From positions 35,682 to 99,681 of the forward strand of contig CACWKS010000001.1 of NCBI GenBank assembly GCA_902761535.1: a stretch of 64,000 nt of DNA, written 5' to 3'. This document shows, one piece after another, positions 55,272 to 63,843 of the stretch (positions within the stretch are counted from its first letter, which is position 1; the number at the start of each line of letters is the position of its first letter). The position numbers and the translations under genes were made by a program. The notes beneath the pieces are model-generated. The model saw only the letters and a list, made by a program, of their open reading frames with translations. It was not told where the DNA came from and made no database searches. This DNA comes from an uncultured Pseudomonadota bacterium (GTDB lineage: Bacteria > Pseudomonadota > Alphaproteobacteria > RF32 > CAG-239).

Positions 55272-55961
55272 ATGGTTGATACCAACATTGATAACGAAAT
55301 GATCCCTTATGTCGAATTTGCCGACAATGCTAACGAGCGAACTCCTTGTGTTTTAGTGCTTGATTGCTCAGGCTCCATGCGCGGCGAACCGATTAAACAG
55401 CTCAATGCCGGACTAAAAGCTTTGGAACAGGAATTAAAAGAAGATATTGATGCCTCTTCGCGTGTCCAACTTCTTATTATCAAGGCTTTTGGCAAAGATG
55501 AAGCCGTTATCACCACCGATTGGACCGATGCCATGAACTTTACTGCCCCCACTATGGAAGCCGGCGGATTAACTCCTTTAGGCAAAGCCATGAATATGGC
55601 TCTTGAAAAAATTGAAGAGCAAAAATGCTTATACGACAGTTGCGGTATCACCTCAAAACGCCCGTGGATTTTTTTAATCAGCGATGGTGAACCGACTGAT
55701 TATGATTGGAAAATTATTGCCGCCAAATGCCGAGATGCTCAAAATAAGAAAAAAGTAGTCATCCATGCTGTCGGGACTCAAGGAGCTAATCTTGATAAAT
55801 TGGCACTTTTTTCCACCAATTCTCCCAAACGCTTGAGCGGACTGCGATTTACCGAATTCTTCTTGTGGTTAAGCCGCAGTGTTTCCTGCATTTCTCGTGC
55901 TGCTCCCAATGCTCCGGAATTATTTGACGACACCGGCGACTGGGACGACGATGAACAATAA
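55272..55961 (+). CDS. TerY-like von Willebrand factor A protein
   Basis: 229 residues, a single vWA domain with an intact MIDAS metal site: DCSGSM near 26-31, the Thr in GGLTPLG near 94-100, and the Asp in SDGEPTD near 132-138. The opening (PYVEFADNANERTPCVLVLD) and the closing helix with FTEFFLWLSRSVSCIS match TerY of tellurite-resistance/stress loci. The start at 55272 follows GAGG; a TTG four codons earlier is worse. It is followed, with overlap, by a PP2C and then a kinase, the TerY-phosphorylation triad. No terB/C/D is in the window. Confidence 0.85.
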   Translation: MVDTNIDNEMIPYVEFADNANERTPCVLVLDCSGSMRGEPIKQLNAGLKALEQELKEDIDASSRVQLLIIKAFGKDEAVITTDWTDAMNFTAPTMEAGGLTPLGKAMNMALEKIEEQKCLYDSCGITSKRPWIFLISDGEPTDYDWKIIAAKCRDAQNKKKVVIHAVGTQGANLDKLALFSTNSPKRLSGLRFTEFFLWLSRSVSCISRAAPNAPELFDDTGDWDDDEQ

Positions 55962-56691
55962 ATCAAACTTCAAAATTATTGCTGCTCGTGTAGCCGGTCG
56001 CTCCCATCGCAACTGCAACCTGCCTTGCCAAGATTATTACCAATATTCTCTTGGCAAAAATCTTGTTGCAGTATTATCTGACGGTGCCGGATCAGCCAAA
56101 TATGGCAAAATAGGTGCACGTATACTATGCTCCAAACTTTGTGACATATTAAAAAATGCCGATTTTAATCATATCGAAACCGAAATAAAAAATGCCATTA
56201 TTACTGCTCGCCAACACCTTATAATTCATCGTTATAACCAAACCAAAAACGAAACCGGTCTTGATGATTTTGCCGCAACGTTAGTCGGTGCTGTTTATCA
56301 TCAAGGCAAAGGAATATTTTTTCACATCGGAGACGGTGCCGCTCTGGCTCTGCATCACAATAACGAATTTAATATCTCTCGTCCTGAAAACGGCAACTTT
56401 GCCTGTGAAACTTTTTTCTTTACTCAAGCTTATTGGCGAACTAACTTGCGTTTTACGCGATTCGTCGATCCGAAAGTTTTATTTTTGATGTCTGATGGTG
56501 TCACATCTTTTGCTTTCCAACCGGATTTTCAAAATATCGAAAAAAAATTCATTTTTCCCATCAATAATTTTTTGCTTGCCGAACCGGATTGTTCTAAAGC
56601 CGCAAAAGCTTTAAGCAACACGCTGAATACCCCTCGCGCCCAAAAACTCAATCCCGATGACAAAACTTTAGTATGGATAAAGGTTGCCTGA
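55951..56691 (+). CDS. PP2C-family protein phosphatase of the TerY-P triad
   Basis: 246 residues from the ATG at 55951, which overlaps the vWA gene by 11 bases. PP2C motifs are VLSDGAGSAKYGKIGA (metal-binding Asp and GxG), DDFAATLVGAV, HIGDGAALAL, LMSDGV near 180 and PDDKTLVWI at the end. The opening GRSHRNCNLPCQDYY is typical of the TerY-linked PP2C group. It is expected to reverse phosphorylation by the kinase encoded 2 bases downstream, perhaps with the vWA protein as partner or target. Confidence 0.85.
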   Translation: MNNKSNFKIIAARVAGRSHRNCNLPCQDYYQYSLGKNLVAVLSDGAGSAKYGKIGARILCSKLCDILKNADFNHIETEIKNAIITARQHLIIHRYNQTKNETGLDDFAATLVGAVYHQGKGIFFHIGDGAALALHHNNEFNISRPENGNFACETFFFTQAYWRTNLRFTRFVDPKVLFLMSDGVTSFAFQPDFQNIEKKFIFPINNFLLAEPDCSKAAKALSNTLNTPRAQKLNPDDKTLVWIKVA

Positions 56692-56692
56692 A

Positions 56693-58150
56693 ATGACAGA
56701 ACAAACTCAAACCTATAATGCTGTTTATTCTGATGGCCGCAGCGGCAAAATTGTTTTAGGCCCCATGATCAACAAAGGCGGTGCTTCCGGCAAAATTTAT
56801 TTAATTGACAATGCTCCGGGCTATGTCGCCAAAATATTTCATAATACCGAAAAATCAGCCTCTAACCGTCAAAAATTGCAAGCCATGCTCTTAAATAAAC
56901 CGGATTTTCTGTCAACCTCGGTTAATGGCACCGAATTTATCCAAATTGCTTGGCCCGAAGCCTTGCTTGATGATGAAAAAGGTTTTTGCGCCGGCTATGT
57001 AATGCCGCTTATTGATATGAAACAAGCGGTATCCCTTGATCACTTTATGCAAAAAGCCGTGCGTAAAAAGCTCGGACTTTCCGAAAATTATGCTTATCGA
57101 GTTTTTGCCGCATATAATGTCGCCTTGATGATAAATGCCTTGCATAAATGCGGACACTACATCATCGACCTGAAACCTTCCAACATTTATCTTTATAAGG
57201 AAAATATGTTGGTAGCACTGGTTGATTGTGACGGTTTTTCTATCTCCGGTGAAAACACTCGTTACCCTGCTGAATTTGTTTCTGAAGAATATATCTATCC
57301 CGAAGGTATGACTTTGAACTGTTCCGAAATGGGTGAAGAGCAGGATTTATTTGCTCTCGCAGTCGTTATATTTCGCCTTCTCAATAATGGTATTCACCCT
57401 TTCTCGGGAACTCCCAAAGACAAAAACTCTCCTATGCTTACCATCCAGGAACGTATCACACAATACCACTATGCCTACGGATTGTGGCCTGATCAATACC
57501 AATACCCGCACCCTTACAGCATCCATCAATATTTTAACAAAGAAACTTTGGAATTATTTGAACGTGCATTTTGCAAAGATTGTCAACGCCCTACCGCACT
57601 CGAATGGCAGGAACACCTTTGGAAAATTATGCATAGCCTCAAAAAATGTCACAACAATCCTGATCATGCGTACTTTACTTCAAAAGGTTGCGGTCTTTGC
57701 ATGATTGAAAACAAGTTCAACCACAATATTGACGAATTAAAAAAACAAAAACAGGAACCGGAAACCTTGCGCGGCATCGAGGTTGAACAAATGAAAACCG
57801 AAACAGTCCAAGCGCAAAAAAAATTACAACAATACCAAGATACTAAAATGCGCTACATATTTGGTTTATCATTAGTGCTATACTTGTCATTTTTTGCTCT
57901 TTTATACAAAATACTTCAGCCGTGGCAAAAGCAATTGTCTGAAATCGGCTTAGGCCTGCAGCTTCTTTTTATGATATTTATTATTTTCGGACTCAATCGC
58001 TTATTCAAATATTGTGCAACCAACTATTTCAAACCGCTACAAAACAAAATCATTAGTAATGCCTTGCAAACTTATGCCGTTGTTTGGCTAATTATAGCAC
58101 TTATTATTGCCAATAATCTGCCGACCGATTTGTTTGAACTTGCCCCTTAA
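56693..58150 (+). CDS. Ser/Thr kinase of the TerY-P triad with zinc ribbon and membrane helices
   Basis: 485 residues. The kinase domain has a glycine loop NKGGASGKIYLI, Lys in YVAKIFH, the Asp-Lys-Asn of the catalytic loop in IIDLKPSNIYL (HRD reads IID, Asp kept), and metal Asp in VDCDGFSI. IQIAWPEALL and GYVMPLID are typical of this kinase group. After the kinase come a short zinc-knuckle (C, H, then CGLC, about 319-337), a coiled coil, and three hydrophobic segments (about 387-480). It is probably active and membrane-bound. Its stop overlaps the stop of the convergent SH3 gene. Confidence 0.85.
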   Translation: MTEQTQTYNAVYSDGRSGKIVLGPMINKGGASGKIYLIDNAPGYVAKIFHNTEKSASNRQKLQAMLLNKPDFLSTSVNGTEFIQIAWPEALLDDEKGFCAGYVMPLIDMKQAVSLDHFMQKAVRKKLGLSENYAYRVFAAYNVALMINALHKCGHYIIDLKPSNIYLYKENMLVALVDCDGFSISGENTRYPAEFVSEEYIYPEGMTLNCSEMGEEQDLFALAVVIFRLLNNGIHPFSGTPKDKNSPMLTIQERITQYHYAYGLWPDQYQYPHPYSIHQYFNKETLELFERAFCKDCQRPTALEWQEHLWKIMHSLKKCHNNPDHAYFTSKGCGLCMIENKFNHNIDELKKQKQEPETLRGIEVEQMKTETVQAQKKLQQYQDTKMRYIFGLSLVLYLSFFALLYKILQPWQKQLSEIGLGLQLLFMIFIIFGLNRLFKYCATNYFKPLQNKIISNALQTYAVVWLIIALIIANNLPTDLFELAP

Positions 58151-58656
58151 TCTATAATTTCATCAGGATAAATGCCATACAAGTGCTTTCTGGGTATCCA
58201 GCCTTGATATTGATTAAATTGCACCAAACAAAAATCATTTTCTGCCGGGCACTTCTTCACTTCACCAATAACCTCATCCTCGATTTTAGCCACTACTTCT
58301 GACTTATAATTATCCTTCGAATATAGGTTATTTTCCCCTAAAAATATTACTTTAACAAAACGTTTTTTATTCAGCATTTGCGACTTTATCCAACTCTCCG
58401 AGCCTTGCCAGTCACGCACTCTGCGCCAGTCTTCAAATTCCGAAATTACTTCTACCGGAGCTGATTTTTGCATATAAACCCACTCTATCGGATATTTAAT
58501 CCCCGGACCTGAGCGTGCATAAACTTTATCTGCTCTCAACGACACAAAACGAGGCAAAGAATTAGCATCTTGCGACTTGGCTTTATTTTCGTTCGCCGTC
58601 GCTGCCAAAACTCCTGCTGCCGCAATCATAATCAAAATAAGCAAAATTTTCTTCAT
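58147..58656 (-). CDS. Exported SH3-domain protein
   Basis: 169 residues with a signal peptide (KKILLILIMIAAAGVLAATA). Residues about 36-95 are a bacterial SH3 domain (LRADKVYARSGPGIKYPIEWVYMQKSAPVEVI, WRRVRDWQGSESWI). A second SH3-like half follows, ending QGWIPRKHLYGIYPDE. These SH3_4 proteins are periplasmic, may bind peptidoglycan, and are widespread in alphaproteobacteria. Single gene, convergent with the kinase. Confidence 0.85.
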   Translation of the reverse strand: MKKILLILIMIAAAGVLAATANENKAKSQDANSLPRFVSLRADKVYARSGPGIKYPIEWVYMQKSAPVEVISEFEDWRRVRDWQGSESWIKSQMLNKKRFVKVIFLGENNLYSKDNYKSEVVAKIEDEVIGEVKKCPAENDFCLVQFNQYQGWIPRKHLYGIYPDEIID

Positions 58657-58742
58657 CCTAAAGCCTCATTAAATCTTTTTTTATTATTTAGTCATATTAT
58701 CTCAACATAATGTGAATAAATCGTAAAAAAAGGAAAGAAAAA

Positions 58743-59855
58743 ATGAAAATAATTGAAATCGCTCAAGAGTTGATGAAATTCCGTACCGAAACAGGCAATA
58801 GCGAAGAAATTAACCGCGCTATGGCTTATATTAAAAATATAATGACTATGATTGGAGCTAAGGTTGACATTTTCGCCCCTAAAAATACCGCTCCGGTAAT
58901 TTTCATTCGTAATCGTAATTCCCTTGATTTAGATGCACTTGCTTTGGGGCATATTGACGTCGTTCCCGCCGATGATAAAATGTTTAAGCCGACAATTAAA
59001 TCGGGCAAACTTTACGGACGCGGCTCTTTGGATATGAAATCATTTGCAGCTGTCGCTCTGAACTCCATGCAATACGTAATCGAACATAAATTGCCCTTAA
59101 ATTTCGGCATTATTCTTTCTTCCGATGAAGAAAAAGGCTCCAAAGGAACCAAAGCTTTCTTAGAAAAATATGCTAAAATCAAAGCTGCTGTGGTTTTAGA
59201 CAACGATGTCGGAGGTGACATTACCAAACTCATTGTTAAATGCAAAAATCCGGTTTTTGTAAAAATCAAAACTCATGGCAAAGAAGCTCACGGTTCTCTG
59301 CCTTGGGAAGGCATTGATGCTAATGAACTGATGTTTAAAGTATTGAATAACGTTCGCAAATTTTATCCTGCCTACGACCTGAATGGTAAAAAACCTCGCA
59401 ATAAATGGATCGATACACTCCACGTCGCCAAAATCGAAGGCGGCAAAGTAGCTAATATCATTTCTGATTATTGTGAAGCTCTTTGCGATATTCGCTTGGT
59501 TGAAACTTCTAAATTGTCGGATCTGAAAAAGAATTTAGATAAAGCCATGATCAAAGGTGCCGAATACGAAATCGTATCCTCAAGCACTCCTGTGGTTATG
59601 GACGAGAAAAATCCTCATATCCTTGCCTACAAAAAATTAGCAGAAAAAGTTTTAGCCAAAAAACTGAAATTTGAATACGAAGGAGGTGCTACCGATGCTC
59701 GTGAATTTGCCGTACGCGGTTCTACTGTAATTATGCATTCCGGCTCCGGCGAAGGCATGCACGCTTCGGGTGAATATGTCGATATTGCTTCAGTTGAAAA
59801 ATTATCTGAAATTCAAATTAAGTTTTTAGAAAATCTTGCTTGCAATAAAAAATAA
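58743..59855 (+). CDS. M20-family metallohydrolase (ArgE/DapE-like)
   Basis: 370 residues. A di-zinc amidohydrolase/peptidase with the ligands GHIDVVPAD near 68-76 and GRGSLDMKSF near 97-106, the catalytic and ligand Glu in SSDEEKGSKG near 126-133, and the last His in MHASGEYV near 340. The dimerisation domain (KIKTHGKEAHGSLPWEGIDA) is intact. ArgE, DapE and related N-acyl-amino-acid deacylases share this set. The substrate is not decided by sequence; 370 residues fits DapE or ArgE. Confidence 0.82.
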   Translation: MKIIEIAQELMKFRTETGNSEEINRAMAYIKNIMTMIGAKVDIFAPKNTAPVIFIRNRNSLDLDALALGHIDVVPADDKMFKPTIKSGKLYGRGSLDMKSFAAVALNSMQYVIEHKLPLNFGIILSSDEEKGSKGTKAFLEKYAKIKAAVVLDNDVGGDITKLIVKCKNPVFVKIKTHGKEAHGSLPWEGIDANELMFKVLNNVRKFYPAYDLNGKKPRNKWIDTLHVAKIEGGKVANIISDYCEALCDIRLVETSKLSDLKKNLDKAMIKGAEYEIVSSSTPVVMDEKNPHILAYKKLAEKVLAKKLKFEYEGGATDAREFAVRGSTVIMHSGSGEGMHASGEYVDIASVEKLSEIQIKFLENLACNKK

Positions 59856-59878
59856 TGCGGCTATAAAATAACCGCATT
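59853..59878 (+). terminator. Hairpin after the M20 gene
   Basis: AATGCGG-n-TA / TA-n-CCGCATT around a short A-rich loop, overlapping the stop codon. There is no T-run, so it may be weak. Confidence 0.45.
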
Positions 59879-59880
59879 AA

Positions 59881-59957
59881 GCCGGCGTAGCTCATCTGGA
59901 TAGAGCAACAGTTTCCTAAACTGTGGGTAGTGGGTTCAAGTCCCGCCGCTGGCGCCA
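59881..59957 (+). tRNA. tRNA-Arg (anticodon CCT)
   Basis: A 77-nt cloverleaf: acceptor GCCGGCG/CGCTGGC (one G-T pair), D-arm GCTCATCTGGATAGAGC, anticodon stem ACAGT/ACTGT around TTCCTAA (anticodon CCT), T-arm GTGGGTTCAAGTCCCGC, discriminator G and encoded CCA. Accessory genes follow directly after it. Confidence 0.96.
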
Positions 59958-59960
59958 ATC

Positions 59961-59990
59961 AAAAAACTTCACCTTGTGTGAAGTTTTTTT
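59961..59990. terminator. Terminator after tRNA-Arg
   Basis: A 12-bp stem AAAAAACTTCAC / GTGAAGTTTTTT with a 5-nt loop. The T-run serves the tRNA, and the A-run can serve the XRE gene on the minus strand. Confidence 0.85.
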
Positions 59991-60022
59991 ATTAGCACCC
60001 GCAACCAAACCTGCTGTTCTCA

Positions 60023-60355
60023 TCACTGCAAACTTTTTATAAATGCTACGATATTGTTCCTAACCTCTCTATCCTTAATATTTTTCAAAATATATATTAC
60101 TTGCAAATCATCATTACTCAAACTATTCGGCTTTTTATCGATTCCCTCAACAAAAAAACTAACATTTATATCTAATACTTCAGCCAGTTGATATAATCTG
60201 ACCAAAGGTATCGAACAATTACAATTCTCGTAATTTTGCACTTGCTTACGACTCACCCCCATTTTTTGAGCAACATTTTCCAGCGTTAACCTCTTTATTT
60301 TACGCATCATTTTCAATCGATTTGCTACATAAGTCACAATATTTTCTCGTTGCAT
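60023..60355 (-). CDS. XRE-family helix-turn-helix regulator
   Basis: 110 residues. The HTH_3 domain spans about 10-70 (RKIKRLTLENVAQKMGVSRKQVQNYENCNC). A short tail with IYILKNIKDREVRNNIVAFIKSL resembles controller-type and phage-repressor-like proteins. The ribosome site GAGGAG is strong. A palindrome overlaps its likely -10, pointing to autoregulation. It lies downstream of the MmeI-like gene on the same strand and could be its controller; this is inferred from position only. Confidence 0.82.
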   Translation of the reverse strand: MQRENIVTYVANRLKMMRKIKRLTLENVAQKMGVSRKQVQNYENCNCSIPLVRLYQLAEVLDINVSFFVEGIDKKPNSLSNDDLQVIYILKNIKDREVRNNIVAFIKSLQ

Positions 60356-60380
60356 TTTTATAAACTCCTCTATTTTAGAT

Positions 60381-60395
60381 TGTATATACTATACA
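60381..60395 (-). promoter_or_regulatory. Operator-like palindrome in the XRE promoter
   Basis: TGTATA-TAC-TATACA, a perfect 6+6 inverted repeat. On the minus strand it contains TATAGT, which stands 18 bp after TTGCAA, so the palindrome would cover the -10 box. A second palindrome CAACTA-A-TAGTTG lies near 60418-60430, just upstream of the -35. Confidence 0.5.
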
Positions 60396-60491
60396 TCACT
60401 AATATTTAAATTTGCAACCAACTAATAGTTGAAAATGCATTTTTTATATAAAAAATTGAAAAAATATTTCACTTCAACTTAAAATAAAAAA

Positions 60492-63400
60492 TTATTGATC
60501 AGAAATAATACTTTCATACATTTCCATTAATTTAGCGACAGTCTCACTTTCATTGAGCCAACGGGGTTTACCGGTTGTTTCATCTGTTGTTCTAAATCCG
60601 TATGCTTCCATTACCGCTTTATCATTTTCTTGATGAGCTCTACGGAGTTCCGGCGGCATAGTGAGTTCGTCATATAAATCAGCTAATGAACAATCCGGAT
60701 ATAGTGCTCTTGCATCTAATATTCCTTGAGCAGTTTTTTCGATTTTTGCTTTTTGTTCATCTGTCGGATTACACCAGGGGAAGTTGTTGTAAACAATATC
60801 TTTTGAATATCTGTAACGCATTTCTAATCTTCCACACACTGCCCGCATCCATGCCATATGAACATTAGATTCTAATACTCCAAAATCATACAATGTTGCA
60901 TTTGGTACCATCTGTATTGCGTCATTTACTATTACATCACAGTGTTCAAATCCCATGGGTACATATCTTCTATTTTCTGAAGATACCCTTGGAACTATTA
61001 AAAAATCAGAATTAGGCTGTCTAATCTCTTGAAACAATGATGGTGTTTCTGCTGTTTTTCTTGTAGCTTCTTTTGAACTTGCTAATCGAAAATCTCTTAC
61101 TTTTTCTAGCCTTTCGGTTAAAAGCTTTGAATTTCTTATTAATGTAGGAGAAACATTATGTAACCACAAACAATAACGAATTTTATTATTAATAAATTCT
61201 TCTGCACCATAACACTTTTTTATAACTGATTTTATTTCAGGTTCTTTTATTATAAATTCTTCATATTCATCTTGTGTTAAAAATAAATGTCCACCGTCTG
61301 TAGGTTTATTACCATACAACATTTTTGTTACATTTTTACAAATAGGGGTATTACAACTTTCAATAAAAACATTCGGGGCATCAATCAAATATGCATTTAT
61401 ATTATCAACCAATTGCATACGTTCATTTGAATACAATTTTCTTTTATTTTTATTATCAATGCAACTAAATCCCACAATTACACAGTGAACGTGAGCTTTT
61501 GAATTGGATTCACTATCCCAACGGAATGTTCTATGTGCAAAATCAATATGGATTCCAAATCTTTCATATAATGGTTTCCATACTCCTGCCACTTGCTCTC
61601 CCTGAGTTATTGAGTTTGTCGAAACCAATGCACATCTAATTTCCCTCGCCCCTTGTGGGAGAGGGTTAGGGTGAGGGGTTTCTATATTCTGTAATATATA
61701 TTCAATCACTCCCTCAATATTATTTATAACTTCATTATTATAAATTCTTAAAACTTTATAGCCATTTTGTTCTATAAATTTATCTCGTTCAATATCATGT
61801 TCTTTTTGCTTATCTTCAAGGTGTCCGCCACCATCAAGCTCAATTACTAATTTCTTTTCAAAACATACGAAGTCAAGAATATATTTATCAAAAGCCTCTT
61901 GGCGTCTGAATTTCAAGCCGGCTAATTGTCTGTTTCGCAAATAATACCACAATATTTGTTCAGCCGGCGTCATGTTTTTTCTTAGTTCTTTTGAATATTC
62001 AAGTGATTTTTTGGTATAATAATGAGAGGCTTTTATTAACCCCTCACCCCTACCCTCTCCCACAAGGGGCGAGGGAATATTTGACATCATTTCTGCTGCT
62101 TTGAAATACCAACCTGCAACATAGTCAATCTTGCCTGCCGTTTTATATGATTTGCCTTTTTCATCAACATAAATTGAGAGAATATCGTTTTTCTGTTCCT
62201 TTGTTTGTAATGAATAACCTACAAATGGCGGATTGCCCATTATGTAATTTAGTTTGTCTTTGGAAATAACATCTTCCCAATTTATGCGGAGAGCATTACC
62301 CTCTACAATATTGACATAAGTTTTTAACGGCAAAAAGTCCAAATCCATGTGGACAATGTCTTCGGTTTTCTTCATCATTTGGGATTCGGCAATCCAAAGA
62401 GCAGTTTTGGCAACAGTTACAGCAAAATCATTAATCTCTATGCCATAAAATTGTTTGATTGAAACTTTTATAGGATTTGTAACTAATCCCATTGTAATTT
62501 GACCTTTTTGAAGTTCATATAAAACCTCGTTTTCAAGTTTACGGAGTGAAATATAGGTTTCTGTTAAGAAGTTTCCGCTTCCGCAAGCAGGATCTAAAAA
62601 GTTCAGGTTAGCTATTTTATCTTGAAATTCCTCAAACTTTTTATCTCGGTTTTTGTTTTGGGGTAAAGCCTTGATTTCTTCAAATTCTTTATTCAAATCA
62701 TCCAAGAATAAAGGATCAATAACCTTATGAATATTTTCAATTGAAGTATAGTGCATGCCGCCTGAACGTCTTGTTTCGGGGTTCAGAGTACTTTCAAAAA
62801 CTGCTCCGAATATAGTCGGACTGATTTCTGACCAATCAAAATCAGCACTCGCTTTTTCTAAAAGCAATTCTCTGATTTCATCTGTAAATTGAGGAATTTC
62901 AATATGTTCTTGTGCAAACAAACCTCCATTTACATAAGGGAAAGCCTTTAAATCATCTTCCAAATACGGGTCTCTGTCCTCAGGCTTTGTATTCAGAACC
63001 TCAAACAGTTCAATCAATGCCTTACGCATTTTTGAAGCATCATATTGTCTTAAGTAATCCAAGAACATATCGTGTTTGCCAAAGATTCCGGCATCTTCCG
63101 CATATAAACAAAATACCAATCTGACACACAAAATATTTAGGCTTTTTAGTGATTCTTCGTTATTGCTATTTTTATACTGCTTTAGCAAAGCTTCATATAA
63201 AAGTCCGACAATTTCTCCGGCTTTTATTGAAACTTCCATTTCTTTTCTTAAGTGTTCATTACCTGTATCAACAAGAAAAGAAAGTCTGTAATAATCTTTT
63301 TCCAAATCTTTAAGCAGAATTTCTTGTGGTTCGCCATTTGGGCGTTCCATATCGTAAACGCAGAATTTTTGGAAGTTGCAAGTTACTACCCAGCGTGGAT

Positions 63401-63734
63401 GTTGCGAAAGCGGAAGTTCTGTTATATATCTTTTTGCCTGTTGAAATGGATTAAGCAAACTGCCGTCAGACTGCTTTATAGCCTTATTTAAATCTTTATC
63501 AACACTCTTTTGTTCAATCAAAACTTTTGTAGCTGGAATATATCCGTCAATAAAACTTGTATGATCAAGGTGAACTTGGTCTTCAAAAGATATAAATTGA
63601 GCAGAATGTTCTACACCCAAGACTTCTCCTAAAAGTTGAATCCAAAACTTTTGGCTCTCTCCCTTTTCGTAGCCTTTTCCTGTCCAATCTTCAACAAACT
63701 TTTTCGCCGCAGTTCTTTGTTTTACTTCCGCCAT
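60492..63734 (-). CDS. MmeI-like (type IIG/IIL) restriction-modification enzyme carrying an in-frame DUF559 nuclease insertion
   Basis: 1080 residues. The N terminus holds a nuclease-like region with IDGYIP...LIEQKS (D-ExK) near 65-80. The AdoMet methyltransferase core has LDPACGSGNF near 382, GIEINDFAVTVAKTALWIAE, and motif IV NPPFVGY. STNSITQGEQV follows the insertion, and the target-recognition region runs to the C terminus (PWCNPTDEQKAKIE). This is the MmeI plan, normally about 920 residues. Residues 554-698 are foreign: a complete DUF559 domain between proline/glycine-rich arms. Without them 935 residues remain and the flanks read SN-I-RCALVSTNS, as in relatives. Whether the protein is active is unknown. 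A ribosome site AAGGAGA precedes the ATG. Confidence 0.9.
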   Translation of the reverse strand: MAEVKQRTAAKKFVEDWTGKGYEKGESQKFWIQLLGEVLGVEHSAQFISFEDQVHLDHTSFIDGYIPATKVLIEQKSVDKDLNKAIKQSDGSLLNPFQQAKRYITELPLSQHPRWVVTCNFQKFCVYDMERPNGEPQEILLKDLEKDYYRLSFLVDTGNEHLRKEMEVSIKAGEIVGLLYEALLKQYKNSNNEESLKSLNILCVRLVFCLYAEDAGIFGKHDMFLDYLRQYDASKMRKALIELFEVLNTKPEDRDPYLEDDLKAFPYVNGGLFAQEHIEIPQFTDEIRELLLEKASADFDWSEISPTIFGAVFESTLNPETRRSGGMHYTSIENIHKVIDPLFLDDLNKEFEEIKALPQNKNRDKKFEEFQDKIANLNFLDPACGSGNFLTETYISLRKLENEVLYELQKGQITMGLVTNPIKVSIKQFYGIEINDFAVTVAKTALWIAESQMMKKTEDIVHMDLDFLPLKTYVNIVEGNALRINWEDVISKDKLNYIMGNPPFVGYSLQTKEQKNDILSIYVDEKGKSYKTAGKIDYVAGWYFKAAEMMSNIPSPLVGEGRGEGLIKASHYYTKKSLEYSKELRKNMTPAEQILWYYLRNRQLAGLKFRRQEAFDKYILDFVCFEKKLVIELDGGGHLEDKQKEHDIERDKFIEQNGYKVLRIYNNEVINNIEGVIEYILQNIETPHPNPLPQGAREIRCALVSTNSITQGEQVAGVWKPLYERFGIHIDFAHRTFRWDSESNSKAHVHCVIVGFSCIDNKNKRKLYSNERMQLVDNINAYLIDAPNVFIESCNTPICKNVTKMLYGNKPTDGGHLFLTQDEYEEFIIKEPEIKSVIKKCYGAEEFINNKIRYCLWLHNVSPTLIRNSKLLTERLEKVRDFRLASSKEATRKTAETPSLFQEIRQPNSDFLIVPRVSSENRRYVPMGFEHCDVIVNDAIQMVPNATLYDFGVLESNVHMAWMRAVCGRLEMRYRYSKDIVYNNFPWCNPTDEQKAKIEKTAQGILDARALYPDCSLADLYDELTMPPELRRAHQENDKAVMEAYGFRTTDETTGKPRWLNESETVAKLMEMYESIISDQ
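61641..62075 (-). mobile_element. Candidate mobile DUF559 nuclease cassette inside the MmeI-like gene
   Basis: A 435-bp (145-codon) block bounded by inverted repeats: 61641-61680 and 62038-62077 match at 38 of 40 positions when one is reverse-complemented. AAT occurs at both edges (61638-61640, 62076-62078), as a 3-bp target duplication would. The coding part spans KKSLEYSKELRKNMTPAEQ, FRRQEAFDKYILDFVCFE, KKLVIELDGGGH and GYKVLRIYNNEV, the complete DUF559 signature. DUF559 is related to Vsr and to PD-(D/E)XK nucleases. No transposase or intein motif is present. Confidence 0.75.
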
Positions 63735-63810
63735 TACATTTCTCCTTGTAAGTAATCTATCATGTAAAATTTAAAAATACAATTTTAATTAACTAAAAAA
63801 GCAATAAAAA

Positions 63811-63843
63811 ACCCCGTTGGCAAGGAGGAGGAGCCAACGGGGT
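63811..63843 (-). terminator. rRNA operon terminator
   Basis: An 11-bp stem ACCCCGTTGGC / GCCAACGGGGT with an 11-nt loop, followed on the minus strand by TTTTTATT. It lies about 90 bp after the 5S gene. The loop reads TCCTCCTCCTT on the transcript, similar to an anti-Shine-Dalgarno sequence. Confidence 0.85.

Noticed and set aside
61641..62075. Possible intein in the MmeI-like protein
   Set aside because: The insertion has no Cys/Ser at its first residue, no His-Asn at its last and no Hint-domain motifs, and it carries inverted DNA repeats instead.
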